Positions 33,618-43,399 of a stretch of 62,354 bases of DNA are shown piece by piece. Source of the stretch: Corynebacterium sp. HMSC29G08 (GTDB taxonomy: Bacteria > Actinomycetota > Actinomycetes > Mycobacteriales > Mycobacteriaceae); assembly GCF_001806875.1 (NCBI RefSeq), contig NZ_KV786225.1, positions 1 through 62,354 of the forward strand, given 5' to 3'. Positions within the stretch are counted from its first letter, which is position 1; each line of letters starts with the position of its first letter. The notes beneath the pieces were generated by a model that had not been told where the DNA came from, did no database searches, and saw nothing but the letters and a program-made list of their open reading frames with translations. The position numbers were made by a program, and so were the translations under genes.

Positions 33618-34739
33618 TCAGCGTAGCCGGATGGCCTGGGCGATGAGCTCGACGGCCTGCCGCAAAATCTCCGGGCTGGTAGCAAAGTTCATCCGCGCCT
33701 TGTGCTCACCGCCAGGGCCGAAATCCGCGCCCTCATTCATGGCCACCTTTGCATGCTCCAGCAGCCAGGCGGCTGGGCGCGGATCGTCGAGTTCCGTGTC
33801 GCTGAAATCCAGGAACATCAGATACGTCGCGGCCGGAACCTCGAACGTAATGCCCGGCACCGCCTCCGGCAGGTGGGTGACAAGCCAATCGCGGTTGGCC
33901 TTCAGCTGCGCCACCTCCTCATCGAGGAACTCACGGCCGTGGTCGTAGCACGCCTCCGCAGCGGCGATCCCAAGCGTGCCCACACCGTCCTTCAGTACTG
34001 GGTTGATGCGCTGCCAAATGGCCACGTCTTCATCGTTGGAGAACATCATCTGCGCGCACTTCAGTCCCGCGACGTTCCACGCCTTCGAAGTCGCCGTCAC
34101 CGTAATGCACACATCCGGGTTGTTCGCCGCCGCGCACACGTGCTGACCATCCAGCACAAGCGGGGCGTGGATCTCATCTACAATCACGCGCCCGCCGTAG
34201 CGGCGCGCCACATCACAAATGGCCTCCAGCTCAGCCTCGCTGAAAATCCAGCCGCCCGGGTTGTACGGGTTGGTCACAATGATGCTGCCCGCGCCCTGCG
34301 TAAACGCCTCCTCGATCTCTGCCAGATCCAGGCCCGGGGTGCTTGCAACGTTGATACGCTCGCGCCCGGCGGCATCAGCAATGTCCAGGAACGGGAAATA
34401 CGCTGGCACCGGCACAATCACCGGGCCTTGCGTGAAGTGCTCGATGGCCAGCAGCACGCCGCGCACTACGTCCGCCACCGGGAATACGCGCGCAGGCTCC
34501 GGGCGCCAGCCGTAGCGCGACGCGTAGAAATCCGACACCGCTTGCCCCAAACGATGCGCGTCCGGCGCCGGTGTGTACCCAAACATCTCGCGCTCACAGG
34601 CCTGAACAATCGCATCTTTGACCGCAGGTGCGGTGGGGAAGTCGCTTTCCGCGATGAACATGGGGATAACGTCATCGCCGTAGACGGTCCATTTGCGGGT
34701 GCCGCGGGCCCTTAAAGTATCCAGGTCCAGAAACTGCAT
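33618..34739 (-). CDS. aecD: PLP-dependent C-S beta-lyase (cystathionine beta-lyase type)
   Basis: Fold-type I PLP enzyme of the MalY/PatB class that cleaves C-S bonds of cystathionine and related amino acids. The 373-aa product shows ADSF-type N-terminal motifs ([14 protein letters not shown], about 27-40), NPYNPGGW (about 160-167), [10 protein letters not shown] (about 188-197), the PLP-Lys in [11 protein letters not shown] (Lys about 219) and the late RMNFATS. It matches AecD of C. glutamicum by family and neighbourhood (brnQ, treS, ABC exporter nearby). It lies directly upstream of treS with a 6-bp gap. Confidence 0.87.
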   Translation of the reverse strand: MQFLDLDTLRARGTRKWTVYGDDVIPMFIAESDFPTAPAVKDAIVQACEREMFGYTPAPDAHRLGQAVSDFYASRYGWRPEPARVFPVADVVRGVLLAIEHFTQGPVIVPVPAYFPFLDIADAAGRERINVASTPGLDLAEIEEAFTQGAGSIIVTNPYNPGGWIFSEAELEAICDVARRYGGRVIVDEIHAPLVLDGQHVCAAANNPDVCITVTATSKAWNVAGLKCAQMMFSNDEDVAIWQRINPVLKDGVGTLGIAAAEACYDHGREFLDEEVAQLKANRDWLVTHLPEAVPGITFEVPAATYLMFLDFSDTELDDPRPAAWLLEHAKVAMNEGADFGPGGEHKARMNFATSPEILRQAVELIAQAIRLR

Positions 34740-34759
34740 GCGCCCTACGCTAGCGCGCC

Positions 34760-36616
34760 TTAGACGTCTTCGTCCTCATCCTCATCGGGGCTCATGCTTT
34801 CCGACGCAAACCCAAACGCCCTCAACCTCCTACGATCCTCCGCAGACGAGGACGCAGTCAGCTTCAACAGCTCCGAATAAATACCTCCGGAGACCGCCAA
34901 CTCAGCAGGCGAGCCGATTTCGTCGATGCGGCCGTTACGAAGCGTGATGATCGTGTCTACACCCGCAATGGTGGACAAGCGGTGCGCAATCATGATGGTG
35001 GTGCGGCCTTCCATCAACTCGTCCAACCCAGCCTGCACGGCGCGCTCCGCCTTGGTGTCTAAGGCGGAGGTCGCCTCGTCCAGAATCAGAATCGGCGCAT
35101 CCTTCAACATGGCGCGCGCCACCGCCACACGCTGGCGCTGTCCGCCGGACAGACGCAAACCGCGCTCACCAATCACCGTGTCGTAGCCGTCGGTGAACTT
35201 CATGATGAAGCCGTGCGCGTTGGCACGCTTTGCCACCGCCACAACCTCCTCCAGCGTGGCCTCCGGCTTGCCGTACGCAATGTTTTCAAACACAGAGCCC
35301 GAAAACAGCGCAGCCTCCTGAAACACCACACCGGTTGTGGCGCGCAGCTTCTCCACGTCCAACTCGCCCAGCTCTTCACCGCATACCTCAAGGCGACCCT
35401 GAGTTACCGGATACAAGCCCAAAAGCAGGTTGACAATTGTGGACTTGCCCCCACCAGACTCGCCAACCAGGGCGATTTTTTCGCCTTTGTGGGCGGAAAA
35501 CGTGACGTCGTGAAGCACAGGCTCCCCAGGCGTGTAGGCGAAAGTAACCTGATCAAACGCAACCACCGGCTCACGCACCGGCAGTGGGGTCTGCTGGGTG
35601 CGTGTCACCTCCGGCATGTCGGAAGCCTCAGTGGCCGGAACCAGCTGGTGGTTCGCAGTCGGCTCCACCGGCTCATCCATCACCTTGAAGTAGTCGCGCG
35701 AACCCGCAATCGCCCGCTGCGCCGAATCCACAATCCAACTCATCATGATCACCGGCTGACGCGCCATAGTCACCATCTGAATCAGCATCACCATCTCACC
35801 GATAGTGAAAAAGCCGTTCAGCGTCCGCGTGAACACAATCAGATAAATGCCCAGGAAGATCAGGTTCATGGCCACGCCGCGTGCCGTGTCCATCGAATGC
35901 CACCAGCGCGACTGCGGACGCGTAATCTCCACCGTATTGGTGTAGTGGCGGCCGAAGCTCTCCAGCTCACGCACCTCAGCGCCATACGACTTGGTCACCT
36001 TCACCTGGCCCACAACCTCGGCGAAACGGCCGTTGCCCTCATCGATGTTGGCGTTCTTTTCCTGCTCAAACACCTGCCAGCGTTTCGACGTGAGCGCAGT
36101 CAACCACGTATACAACGGAAACAGCAACGCCAAAAGCACCGTCAGCGGCCAGTAGTAGTAGGCAGTGATGCCCAAAATGGCCACCACCTGAAGCAGCATT
36201 GGCAAGAAGGTATTAGTAAAGGACTGGATAAACTGCGTGACGTTCGCAATCGAACGATCCAGCCGCGCGATGATCGTGCCCGTGACCTGGCCGTCAAAAT
36301 ACGACTGTGGCAGTGCCAGAAGCTTTGCAAAATAGCGCGTAGACAACACCTGGCGAATACGCGCCACCATCACATCCCCGAGGTAGCCAGCCACGTTTCG
36401 CAACAGCGTCGCGCCTGCCTCCGCGGCGAACAACCCCACCGCCAGCCACACGACGGTGCGGACCGCGCCGCCGTCCACAATCGTGTCCGTGGCCTCACGG
36501 AGCCAAAACGGACTGAGCAAACTCAACCCCGCAACGGCAGAAGAAACCACCACCACCGCAAGATAGAACGGCCAAAGCGTTGAGGCGCTGCGCAGAACGC
36601 GGATGATCGGCTGCAT
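34760..36616 (-). CDS. ABC exporter, fused membrane and ATPase domains
   Basis: Half-transporter of the MsbA/MDR type that probably homodimerises and exports lipids, peptides or drugs. The 618-aa product has six transmembrane helices in residues about 1-320. The ATPase follows with Walker [10 protein letters not shown] (about 382-390), signature LSGGQRQR (about 488), Walker [13 protein letters not shown] (about 508-519) and the His-loop IAHRLS. The linker between domains is Pro/Thr-rich. ATG 36616 is used; the frame is open far upstream to 37201 but that extension is antisense to the lipoprotein gene and not membrane-like. Confidence 0.9.
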   Translation of the reverse strand: MQPIIRVLRSASTLWPFYLAVVVVSSAVAGLSLLSPFWLREATDTIVDGGAVRTVVWLAVGLFAAEAGATLLRNVAGYLGDVMVARIRQVLSTRYFAKLLALPQSYFDGQVTGTIIARLDRSIANVTQFIQSFTNTFLPMLLQVVAILGITAYYYWPLTVLLALLFPLYTWLTALTSKRWQVFEQEKNANIDEGNGRFAEVVGQVKVTKSYGAEVRELESFGRHYTNTVEITRPQSRWWHSMDTARGVAMNLIFLGIYLIVFTRTLNGFFTIGEMVMLIQMVTMARQPVIMMSWIVDSAQRAIAGSRDYFKVMDEPVEPTANHQLVPATEASDMPEVTRTQQTPLPVREPVVAFDQVTFAYTPGEPVLHDVTFSAHKGEKIALVGESGGGKSTIVNLLLGLYPVTQGRLEVCGEELGELDVEKLRATTGVVFQEAALFSGSVFENIAYGKPEATLEEVVAVAKRANAHGFIMKFTDGYDTVIGERGLRLSGGQRQRVAVARAMLKDAPILILDEATSALDTKAERAVQAGLDELMEGRTTIMIAHRLSTIAGVDTIITLRNGRIDEIGSPAELAVSGGIYSELLKLTASSSAEDRRRLRAFGFASESMSPDEDEDEDV

Positions 36617-36688
36617 GATGGTCCACACTAGCCCGGGCTGTAGGATTGCCTGCAAACTCACAACGATGGATTTTGGAGCGTCGCCTAC

Positions 36689-37219
36689 ATGTCCCACCGC
36701 CGAAAACTTGCGGTTTTCAGCCTGCTGCTGCCGCTTGCCGCCTGCACTGCCCCCGGAGAAAACGACGTTGACCCGGAGGCCGTCACCCCCACCAGCACGA
36801 TCGGGCGACCTGCGGAGACCTTCGCAAGCTCTGAGGTTGAGCCCGTGCCAAGTACGGAGATCAACGGCGAGCGCGTCAAGGATCCCGCCATGGACTTGTC
36901 GTACAAATGGCAGGGATCTAGCTACGCTCCGGGCGGCGGCACCGTGGTCGTGGTTGCGGTGACCAATGAGTCGGATGCGCCGATGCCTGTAAACGCGTTG
37001 AAACCCACGCTGAAGTACAACGCCGGCGGTGGGGAGATGCGCACCGCTGAGACGCTGACCGCGGATGCGGCTGGCGTAGACATAGTTGGTCTTGACCTGC
37101 CACTTGGTCCTGGTGCGACGGTGAACGCCAAGTACGCGTTCAACGTGTCCACGGGCAACCTGTGGGACGCGCAGTTCACCATCGGCAACGTCACGTTCCA
37201 AGGGAATCTGAATAACTAA
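36689..37219 (+). CDS. Putative lipoprotein of unknown function
   Basis: No functional family is clear. The 176-aa product has a short signal peptide with lipobox LAAC (Cys 19), a Pro/Thr-rich tether (about 22-60) and a compact beta-rich domain (VVVVAVTNESDAPMPVNAL, then PLGPGATVNAKYAFNV). This resembles immunoglobulin-like DUF4352-type lipoprotein domains. It would be anchored on the outer face of the cytoplasmic membrane. Its stop overlaps the idi start (TAATG), so the two may be cotranscribed. It is divergent from the ABC exporter. Confidence 0.75.
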   Translation: MSHRRKLAVFSLLLPLAACTAPGENDVDPEAVTPTSTIGRPAETFASSEVEPVPSTEINGERVKDPAMDLSYKWQGSSYAPGGGTVVVVAVTNESDAPMPVNALKPTLKYNAGGGEMRTAETLTADAAGVDIVGLDLPLGPGATVNAKYAFNVSTGNLWDAQFTIGNVTFQGNLNN

Positions 37220-37776
37220 TGCGCGAAGAAGTAACCCTGCTCAGTGACAGCGGATCCCCGATCGGAACCGCGGACAAGGCCGAAGTCCACACCGGTGACA
37301 CCCCGCTGCACCTCGCCTTTTCCTGCTGGCTGTTCAACGAGGACGGCCAGCTGCTGCTCACACGGCGCGCACTGGGGAAGAAAACGTGGCCCGGGGTGTG
37401 GACGAACTCCTTTTGCGGCCATCCCGGCCCCGGCGAGGACGTGCCGGCGGCTATCTTGCGTCGCTCTGTAGAGGAGCTGCGCCTACCGGCCGGTGCCGTG
37501 CTGGACGTAACCCCGGTGCTGCCCGAGTTTCGTTACCGTGCGGTGGATTCTTCCGGCATCGTGGAGTACGAGATCTGCCCGGTCTACTCAGCACGCTTGG
37601 CGCCGGGCCATGAGGCATTGGACCCGAACCCAGACGAGGTGGATGCGTGGCACTGGGCGGATCCGGCAGATGTTGTTCGCGCGGCGGACGCAACCCCGTT
37701 CGCGTTCTCGCCGTGGCTGGTTGAAGAGCTGGCGGATCCGCGGCTGCGCGCCGTGCTGGAACGCGCAGGGCGTTAG
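37219..37776 (+). CDS. idi: Isopentenyl-diphosphate delta-isomerase (type 1)
   Basis: Interconverts isopentenyl and dimethylallyl diphosphate for isoprenoid synthesis (polyprenyl carrier, quinones, carotenoids). The 185-aa Nudix-fold enzyme has LHLAFSCWLFNEDGQLLLT (about 31-49), the catalytic Cys in WTNSFCGHP (about 66), the Nudix-like AAILRRSVEELRL with the active-site Glu pair, and the late EVDAWHW segment. All catalytic features are present. uppS, a user of the pathway, is also in this window. Confidence 0.93.
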   Translation: MREEVTLLSDSGSPIGTADKAEVHTGDTPLHLAFSCWLFNEDGQLLLTRRALGKKTWPGVWTNSFCGHPGPGEDVPAAILRRSVEELRLPAGAVLDVTPVLPEFRYRAVDSSGIVEYEICPVYSARLAPGHEALDPNPDEVDAWHWADPADVVRAADATPFAFSPWLVEELADPRLRAVLERAGR

Positions 37777-39021
37777 TTACTCATTGAACGCCGTACGCAC
37801 GCCGCCTAACGGATCCTCCACGACCGACGTCGTGTCCGAGCTCAGCGAGGCGCGCAGAACCCTTCGGCCGGGGAGGTAGGTGGGCCAGTCAGCGTGGCCG
37901 CTGCGGATGTAGTTGTAGATGACCTGGCCGATGTGGGTTCCAGGCTCCCCAAAGAGCGCATCCAGCTCACAACTGTGGCCAAGTGGGGTGTTGGCGCAGA
38001 ACTCGATTTGGCGGATATCGGCAGGGCCATGCTCGCAGGCGGTATCGACCCAGCGGCGGATCAGCGCATCCGATAAGAACCTGCCCGCCAATGCATCAGG
38101 ATCCGTGGCTCGTGCCGCATTGATGTAGGCGCGCCGGGCTGCGTCGCCTTTGGCGCCGAATAAGCGGCCGAAGCAGCGGATAAACGTGGCACCGAACGCG
38201 TTGAACCCCTCGCCGGAGTGGTGGAACTCCTCGCGGGTGGAGGTGACCACGATTGGGACCTCGGCAAGTTCTGCAGGATTGAACGGTGCGGGGCCAAGCG
38301 CAACGTCGTGGAAGTACTGGGTGCGGAAGCGCTGGTAGGCGCGTTCGATAGCGTCCGGTCGGCGCCCGGCGTATGCGTTGAGCACCTGGCGTGTCAGCGG
38401 CTTGCCAATTGCCCCGCGCGCCGCCCACTTGCGCTTTGCAAACGGAGTTCGCGGAAACGCGGGAGACAGCGCCAGCACGCGCCGGAACGCTCCCTGGAAG
38501 TGGTCGCGGCGCGCCAACCAGAGCGCCAGCGCCGCGCCTGCTGAGTGCCCGACCAAGGTGACGTTGGTTGGGTCACCGCCGAAGTGCTCGATGTTGCGCT
38601 GCACCCACCGCAGCGCCTCCTGGCAGTCCTCCACAGCTCGGAACGACGCATCACCGGGGAAGGGGAGCAACCCGGGAAATTTTCGACGATACCCCACCCG
38701 CACCTGCACGACCCCCTGGCTCGCAAACGCCTCTGGCCGCGAGGTGGTCTCGCAGTGGTTGCCTTCTTCGAAGCGGCCGCCATGCAGATAGACCATCACG
38801 GGGTAGTCGTCGAGGGCACGGGCTGACGCCGGGGTGGTGATGCTGAGCGCGATGGTGTCCGGGTGCGGCGTGGTGGCGTCGATAATCTGCCCCTCGGAGG
38901 CGGGCAGGGGTGGGTCGAAGGGGGCGTCGATATGCGAGTAGGGGATGGAGTGGAACTCGCGGGTGGTTGCGGTTGCGGTGCCGGTGATTGTGCCTGCGGG
39001 GCAGGTGATGGTGACGTCCAT
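37777..39021 (-). CDS. Carboxylesterase type B
   Basis: Serine esterase of the COesterase family; substrate unknown. The 414-aa product has MVYLHGGRFEEGNH (about 70-83, oxyanion hole), VRVGYRRKFPGLLPFPGD, VQRNIEHFGGDPTNVTLVGHSAGAALALWLARRD with nucleophile Ser about 159, and a shortened C-terminal half compared with the usual 480-550 aa. ATG 39021 is preferred because the frame upstream overlaps the divergent M3 peptidase gene. No signal peptide is seen, so it is probably cytoplasmic. Its stop abuts the convergent idi stop with no gap. Confidence 0.82.
   Translation of the reverse strand: MDVTITCPAGTITGTATATTREFHSIPYSHIDAPFDPPLPASEGQIIDATTPHPDTIALSITTPASARALDDYPVMVYLHGGRFEEGNHCETTSRPEAFASQGVVQVRVGYRRKFPGLLPFPGDASFRAVEDCQEALRWVQRNIEHFGGDPTNVTLVGHSAGAALALWLARRDHFQGAFRRVLALSPAFPRTPFAKRKWAARGAIGKPLTRQVLNAYAGRRPDAIERAYQRFRTQYFHDVALGPAPFNPAELAEVPIVVTSTREEFHHSGEGFNAFGATFIRCFGRLFGAKGDAARRAYINAARATDPDALAGRFLSDALIRRWVDTACEHGPADIRQIEFCANTPLGHSCELDALFGEPGTHIGQVIYNYIRSGHADWPTYLPGRRVLRASLSSDTTSVVEDPLGGVRTAFNE
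38875..38887 (+). repeat. 13-bp repeat word, one-mismatch copy in the carboxylesterase gene
   Basis: GGCGTCGATAATC, with TGCCCC following. It encodes IIDATT on the minus strand and is weaker than the exact copies. Confidence 0.4.
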
Positions 39022-39049
39022 GACGGTCCAGTCTAAGTTGCATTCCAAG

Positions 39050-39055
39050 TAGGAT
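39050..39055 (+). promoter_or_regulatory. -10 element for the M3 peptidase gene
   Basis: TAGGAT ends 8 nt before ATG 39064 in the 42-bp divergent gap. No Shine-Dalgarno is visible, which fits leaderless expression. Confidence 0.45.
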
Positions 39056-39063
39056 CGGGTGCC

Positions 39064-41043
39064 ATGACTGACAACCCGTTGTTGCACCCATCGAACCTGC
39101 CCTACGGTCTGCCGGACTTTGCCGCCATCACGCTCGATGACGTGCAGCCCGCGTTCACCGAAGCGTTGCGGCGCCACGCCGAAGAAATCACCACCATCAC
39201 CACTGAACCCACCCCGACTTGGGAAAACACCGTCGAGGCCCTGGAGCGCTCCGGCCGCGAGCTTGAGCGCGTCACCGCCTGGTTCTTCAATCTGCAAGGC
39301 ACCGACGGCAACGAGGCTTTCGACGCGGTTGCAGATGACATTGTGCCGAAGCTGTCCGCCCACCTAGACTCCATCTACCAAAATGAGGAGCTCTACCGCC
39401 GCCTGGAGGCGGTTGAGGTGCCGGCTGGTGAGGAGTCGCAGCGCCTGCATGACCTGTTGATGCGCCGCTTCCAGCGCCGTGGCGCCACGCTTGATGCGCA
39501 GGGCAAGACTCGTCTGCAGGAGATCAACCAGCGCCTGGCGGAGCTGTCGGAGCGTTTCGGGCGCAACCTGCTCGCCGACACGAAACGCCTTGCTGTGGAG
39601 TTCAGCGCGGAGGAGCTGGCGGGGCTGAGCGAGTCGCAGCGCGAGGCCTATCGCGATGGCGAGTGTTACGTGGTGCCCATCGAGCTGCCCACCACTCAGT
39701 CGTTGCAGGCTGACCTGGAGCTTCCTGCTTCTCGACGCCACCTGTTCGCCGCTTCCCGCCAACGCGGAGCCGAAACCAACCCGGCGATCATCGCCGAAAC
39801 TGTGCAGTTGCGCTTGGAGCGTGCGAACCTGCTCGGGTTCGCCAGCCACGCTGATTACGTGATTGCGGAGGAAACCGCTGAAACCGCGCAGGCTGCCCGC
39901 GCGCTGGTTGCGGACCTTGCCCCGGCGGCTGCGGCGAACGCGGAAGCTGAGCGCAAACTCGCCTCCGAGCTCGCTGGCTTTGAGGTGGATGGGGCGGATT
40001 GGCCGTACTACCAGGCGCGGCGCCGTGAAGAGGAGCTGGACGTGGATGACGCCGAGTTGCGCAAGTACTTCCCGCTTGAGCAGGTGCTTGTAGACGGCGC
40101 GTTTTACGCCGCCAACCTCCTCTACGGCATCACTGTGACCAAGCGCGAGGATCTGCGCGGCTACCGGGACGACGTGGACGTGTGGGAAGTGAAAGACGCC
40201 GACGGCACCGGCATCGGCCTGCTTTTAACAGACTATTTCGCCCGCAAAACCAAGCGCGGCGGTGCCTGGATGAGCTCGTTTGTGGAACAGTCCACGCTGC
40301 TGGATACGAAGCCGGTGGTGGTCAACGTTATGAGCATCACCGACAATCTGCTCAGCGTGGACGAGGTCACCACCATCTTCCACGAATTCGGCCACGCACT
40401 GCACGGTCTGCTGTCCAACGTGCGTTACCCAACGCTCAGCGGCACGAATGTGCCTCGTGACTGGGTTGAGTTCCCCTCCCAAATCAACGAGAACTACGCG
40501 TTTGCCCCGGAGATCGTGCGCAACTACGCACGCCACGTGGACACCGGAGACGTGATCCCCGACGAACTGCTCGAAGCGGTGCGCGCTTCCCGACAGTTCG
40601 GCCAAGGTTTCGCCACCGCCGAATACTTAGCGGCCGCAGCCATCGACCTTGCGTGGCACAGCCTGGAAACCCCACCCGCGAATGATGTGGACATCGCCGA
40701 ATTTGAAGCCCAGGCGCTTCGAGAGGTCGGCCTAGACATCGAAGGTCTCGAACCGCGCTACCGTTCCACCTGGTTCAACCACGTCTTCGCCGGCGGGTAT
40801 TCGGCGGGCTACTACTCCTACCTGTGGGCCGAGGCTCTGGACGCTGATGGCTACCAGCTGGTTGAGGAGCGCGGCATCAACCGCGAAACCGGCCAGGCGT
40901 TCCGCGACACTATCCTGTCGCGCGGTGCCGCCCGAGACTACACGGAGGCATACCGTGCGTTCCGAGGCCGCGACAAAGACGTCCGCCCACTCCTGACCCG
41001 CCGCGGGCTCGCGGGTTCGGACGTCCACGGCCAAGGGGAGTAG
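39064..41043 (+). CDS. dcp: M3 family metallopeptidase (dipeptidyl carboxypeptidase / oligopeptidase A type)
   Basis: Cytoplasmic zinc peptidase that degrades short peptides. The 659-aa, largely helical protein carries the active-site motif FHEFGHALHGLLS (HEFGH at about 440-444), with the third zinc ligand Glu some 25 residues later (PRDWVEFPSQINENY). The C-terminal HVFAGGYSAGYYSYLWAEALDAD (about 572-594) is highly conserved in M3 peptidases. Which peptide specificity it has (Dcp or OpdA) cannot be told from sequence; the symbol follows the C. glutamicum neighbourhood. Confidence 0.88.
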   Translation: MTDNPLLHPSNLPYGLPDFAAITLDDVQPAFTEALRRHAEEITTITTEPTPTWENTVEALERSGRELERVTAWFFNLQGTDGNEAFDAVADDIVPKLSAHLDSIYQNEELYRRLEAVEVPAGEESQRLHDLLMRRFQRRGATLDAQGKTRLQEINQRLAELSERFGRNLLADTKRLAVEFSAEELAGLSESQREAYRDGECYVVPIELPTTQSLQADLELPASRRHLFAASRQRGAETNPAIIAETVQLRLERANLLGFASHADYVIAEETAETAQAARALVADLAPAAAANAEAERKLASELAGFEVDGADWPYYQARRREEELDVDDAELRKYFPLEQVLVDGAFYAANLLYGITVTKREDLRGYRDDVDVWEVKDADGTGIGLLLTDYFARKTKRGGAWMSSFVEQSTLLDTKPVVVNVMSITDNLLSVDEVTTIFHEFGHALHGLLSNVRYPTLSGTNVPRDWVEFPSQINENYAFAPEIVRNYARHVDTGDVIPDELLEAVRASRQFGQGFATAEYLAAAAIDLAWHSLETPPANDVDIAEFEAQALREVGLDIEGLEPRYRSTWFNHVFAGGYSAGYYSYLWAEALDADGYQLVEERGINRETGQAFRDTILSRGAARDYTEAYRAFRGRDKDVRPLLTRRGLAGSDVHGQGE

Positions 41044-41053
41044 CGTTACTGCC

Positions 41054-41215
41054 ATGTCGAATCTGTCGAATCCGCAAAACACCACGCCTGAAACCCCGGC
41101 AGATGAACTGGGGAAGCGCCCGTCGAAGCGGCGCTTCCCCAAGTCTCGCGTTAGCCAGGTGATGTGGTTTCTGATCGCGATGTGCGTCGTCGCCGCCGCG
41201 ATCAGCGCGCTTTAG
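41054..41215 (+). CDS. Small membrane protein, 53 aa
   Basis: A short frame missed by length filters: a polar, basic N-terminus (MSNLSNPQNTTPETP..., then KRPSKRRFPKSR) followed by one membrane segment (VMWFLIAMCVVAAAISAL) that ends at the stop. The positive-inside rule puts the tail in the cytoplasm. It begins 10 bp after dcp and overlaps the convergent malQ stop by 4 bp. The function is unknown; I recall a small membrane protein at this place in C. glutamicum. Confidence 0.7.
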   Translation: MSNLSNPQNTTPETPADELGKRPSKRRFPKSRVSQVMWFLIAMCVVAAAISAL

Positions 41216-43356
41216 CGCTTGCGCTGCGACGCTTCGGCGACGCGCTTGAAGAGTTCCAGGGTGGGGAGGTCTTCGATGGTAAGGGGGTTGCGCCTCGCGT
41301 CGCAAAGCGGAATGCACCAGTTGGAGTACTGCTCGTGGTTGGTGCCCGGCTGGTTTTGGATGCGGACGTCTCCAACCATATCCACCAGGTTCGTGCAGGT
41401 CATGGCGGATGGGGTGGAGGCGACAAACCGCGTCAGGCCGACCAGCACTGAGTCCACTGAGTCGACGTCGCCGTACTGGCCCAAGTCTTTGTCCAGGAAG
41501 TTGACCTTGGCTAGCGGGGTGCCGTCGAATGCGCCCTCGGCCTGCACGGCGGCAAGCACCTGGGAGATCCATACCGCATCGTTAGCGTTGAGCTCCTCTA
41601 ACGTCTCGTGCACGAGGCCGAGTTTGTGGCGCAGCTCGTTGTGCGCGCCCTGGATGTAGCCGGCGGTTGGCGGCAGGTCGTGCGTGCCCACGGCGGTTAA
41701 AGACAGGTTGCGGTACTGATCCGAGGGCAGCGGCGCACCGTTCCACGGGGTGGATTCGAACCACAGGACGGTGGTGCCAAGGATGCCCTTGTCACGCAGC
41801 ACGTCCTGCACCCACGGCTCGAAGGTGCCCAGGTCTTCGCCCACAACCACCGCGCCGGCGCGCTGCGCTTCGAGCGTGAGGATGCCCACCATGGCTTCGT
41901 AGTCGTAGTTCATGTAGACGCCGTCGGCGGGGGTATCCATGCGGGGGATCCAGAACAGGCGGAACAGGCCAAGCACGTGGTCGACGCGGATGCCGCCGGA
42001 GTGGCGCAGCACGGTGCGCAGCAGGTCGCGCCATGGCGCGTAGCCGGCTTCGGCGAGCGCCTGCGGGTTCCATGGTGGCTGGGACCAGTCTTGGCCGAGT
42101 TGAGAGTATTGGTCTGGTGGGGCGCCTACGGAGGCGTCGGCAACCAGAACGTCTGCAAGTGTGTGGGCGTCGGCGCCGTCGGGGTGGATGCCCACCGCCA
42201 GGTCGGTCATGATGCCGAGGCGCATGCCGGCGGCGATGGCGCGTTCTTGGGCGATGCGACGCTGCTCGTCAGCAATGAACTGCAGCCACATGTAGAAGCG
42301 TGTGGTTTCGCCGAGGTATTCGGCGCCGTCGTGGCGTGCGTTGGCGACGGTGACGGCTTGTTGCGCGCACCAGTGGGCGAATTCTGCAAGCCCTTCGCCT
42401 TCGTCGAGCATGAACAACTCGAAGTCGTCGGTGCGCTTCGGATCCTGCTCAGCCAGGTAGAACAGTTCGCGCAGCACTTGCAGTTTGGTGCCGAAGACCT
42501 CGTTGCGTTTAAGCGGTGCGGCTGAGTGGTTCATGGCTTTGAGCGGTTGGGCCATCTTGCTTATCGACGCCAACGTTTCCCCATCCAACCGCCCATACTC
42601 CGGCACAGCCTCCACGGAGATGTAGATGGGGTTAACAAAGCGCCGTGAGGTGGGCAGGTACGGCGAGTCCTCCACAGGCGGAATGGGCTGCGCGGCGTGG
42701 ACGGGGTTGATCAGCAGGTAGTCCGCGCCTTCGGCGGCAACGACTTCGGCCAGGCGTGCGAGGTCTTCGAAGTCGCCCACGCCCCAGGATTGTTCTGAGC
42801 GCACGGAGTACAGCTGCGCCATGACACCCCACACGGGGTCCTGGATGCAGGACTCGTTTGTGGACAGCGTGCGCGGGGTAATGATCAGCGTGCAGCTGTC
42901 GGTGAAGTTGTCGGACTCCAGGTGTAATTCGTGCCAACCCACGGGCAGGTCGCCGGGGATGTGGAAGGTGGCTTCGCCCCACACGATGCCGTCGGCGCCG
43001 GTCACAGGTTGAGACCAGTTTTCGTCTTGATACGCGTCGCGTGAGGTGCCGTCTTCGAGCTGGATCCAGCAGTGCGCCGGGTGGCCTTCGTGGACGTGCA
43101 CGTTGAAGTGGCGTTCCTCGCCTTGCGTTGCTACCACGGTTGGCGGCAGGGGGCGTGTCGCCAGCTCAAGGTGGCGGTCGTCCAGGTGGAATTGGAGTTG
43201 TTCGTCCGTCGGTGCGTCGTCAAGCGGGAGCCCTAAGGCGCGCAACAGCTTGATGAAAGACTCCCTCGGGGGTGTGGTGACCTCCCCGTTGGAATTGCGG
43301 TAGGTGGTGCCGAAGCCGTAGGCCGCGGCGAGTTCGAGCAACAAATCCCCGTTCAT
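41212..43356 (-). CDS. malQ: 4-alpha-glucanotransferase (amylomaltase)
   Basis: GH77 enzyme transferring maltosyl/maltodextrin units between alpha-1,4-glucans, central in maltose use. The 714-aa product has the N-terminal Ig-like extension common in actinobacteria (about 1-150), then the GH77 barrel. This holds YLLINPVHAAQP, the nucleophile Asp in IRVDHVLGLFRLFW (about 457), Glu in VVGEDLG (about 503) and Asp in GTHDLPPTAGY (about 555). ATG 43356 gives the usual N-terminus. An exact repeat word lies in codons about 262-266, read ASIS. It is divergent from fadD15. Confidence 0.93.
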   Translation of the reverse strand: MNGDLLLELAAAYGFGTTYRNSNGEVTTPPRESFIKLLRALGLPLDDAPTDEQLQFHLDDRHLELATRPLPPTVVATQGEERHFNVHVHEGHPAHCWIQLEDGTSRDAYQDENWSQPVTGADGIVWGEATFHIPGDLPVGWHELHLESDNFTDSCTLIITPRTLSTNESCIQDPVWGVMAQLYSVRSEQSWGVGDFEDLARLAEVVAAEGADYLLINPVHAAQPIPPVEDSPYLPTSRRFVNPIYISVEAVPEYGRLDGETLASISKMAQPLKAMNHSAAPLKRNEVFGTKLQVLRELFYLAEQDPKRTDDFELFMLDEGEGLAEFAHWCAQQAVTVANARHDGAEYLGETTRFYMWLQFIADEQRRIAQERAIAAGMRLGIMTDLAVGIHPDGADAHTLADVLVADASVGAPPDQYSQLGQDWSQPPWNPQALAEAGYAPWRDLLRTVLRHSGGIRVDHVLGLFRLFWIPRMDTPADGVYMNYDYEAMVGILTLEAQRAGAVVVGEDLGTFEPWVQDVLRDKGILGTTVLWFESTPWNGAPLPSDQYRNLSLTAVGTHDLPPTAGYIQGAHNELRHKLGLVHETLEELNANDAVWISQVLAAVQAEGAFDGTPLAKVNFLDKDLGQYGDVDSVDSVLVGLTRFVASTPSAMTCTNLVDMVGDVRIQNQPGTNHEQYSNWCIPLCDARRNPLTIEDLPTLELFKRVAEASQRKR
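42559..42571 (-). repeat. 13-bp repeat word, copy 5 (in malQ)
   Basis: Exact GCTTATCGACGCC on the plus strand, preceded by GGGC-CATCTT. It is read ASIS in the minus-strand gene, in a poorly conserved helix between barrel elements. Confidence 0.9.
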
Positions 43357-43386
43357 CACAAACAGTAATTCTGCCACAGCACACGC

Positions 43387-43392
43387 TAAAGT
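43387..43392 (+). promoter_or_regulatory. Possible -10 element for fadD15
   Basis: TAAAGT ends 7 nt before ATG 43400, and only GGCCCCC separates them. The match to the -10 consensus is moderate. Confidence 0.35.
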
Positions 43393-43399
43393 GGCCCCC

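Noticed and set aside
35213..36583. 456-codon ORF antisense to the ABC exporter
   Set aside because: Composition is His/Gln/Arg-rich and meaningless; the exporter frame has all ATPase motifs.
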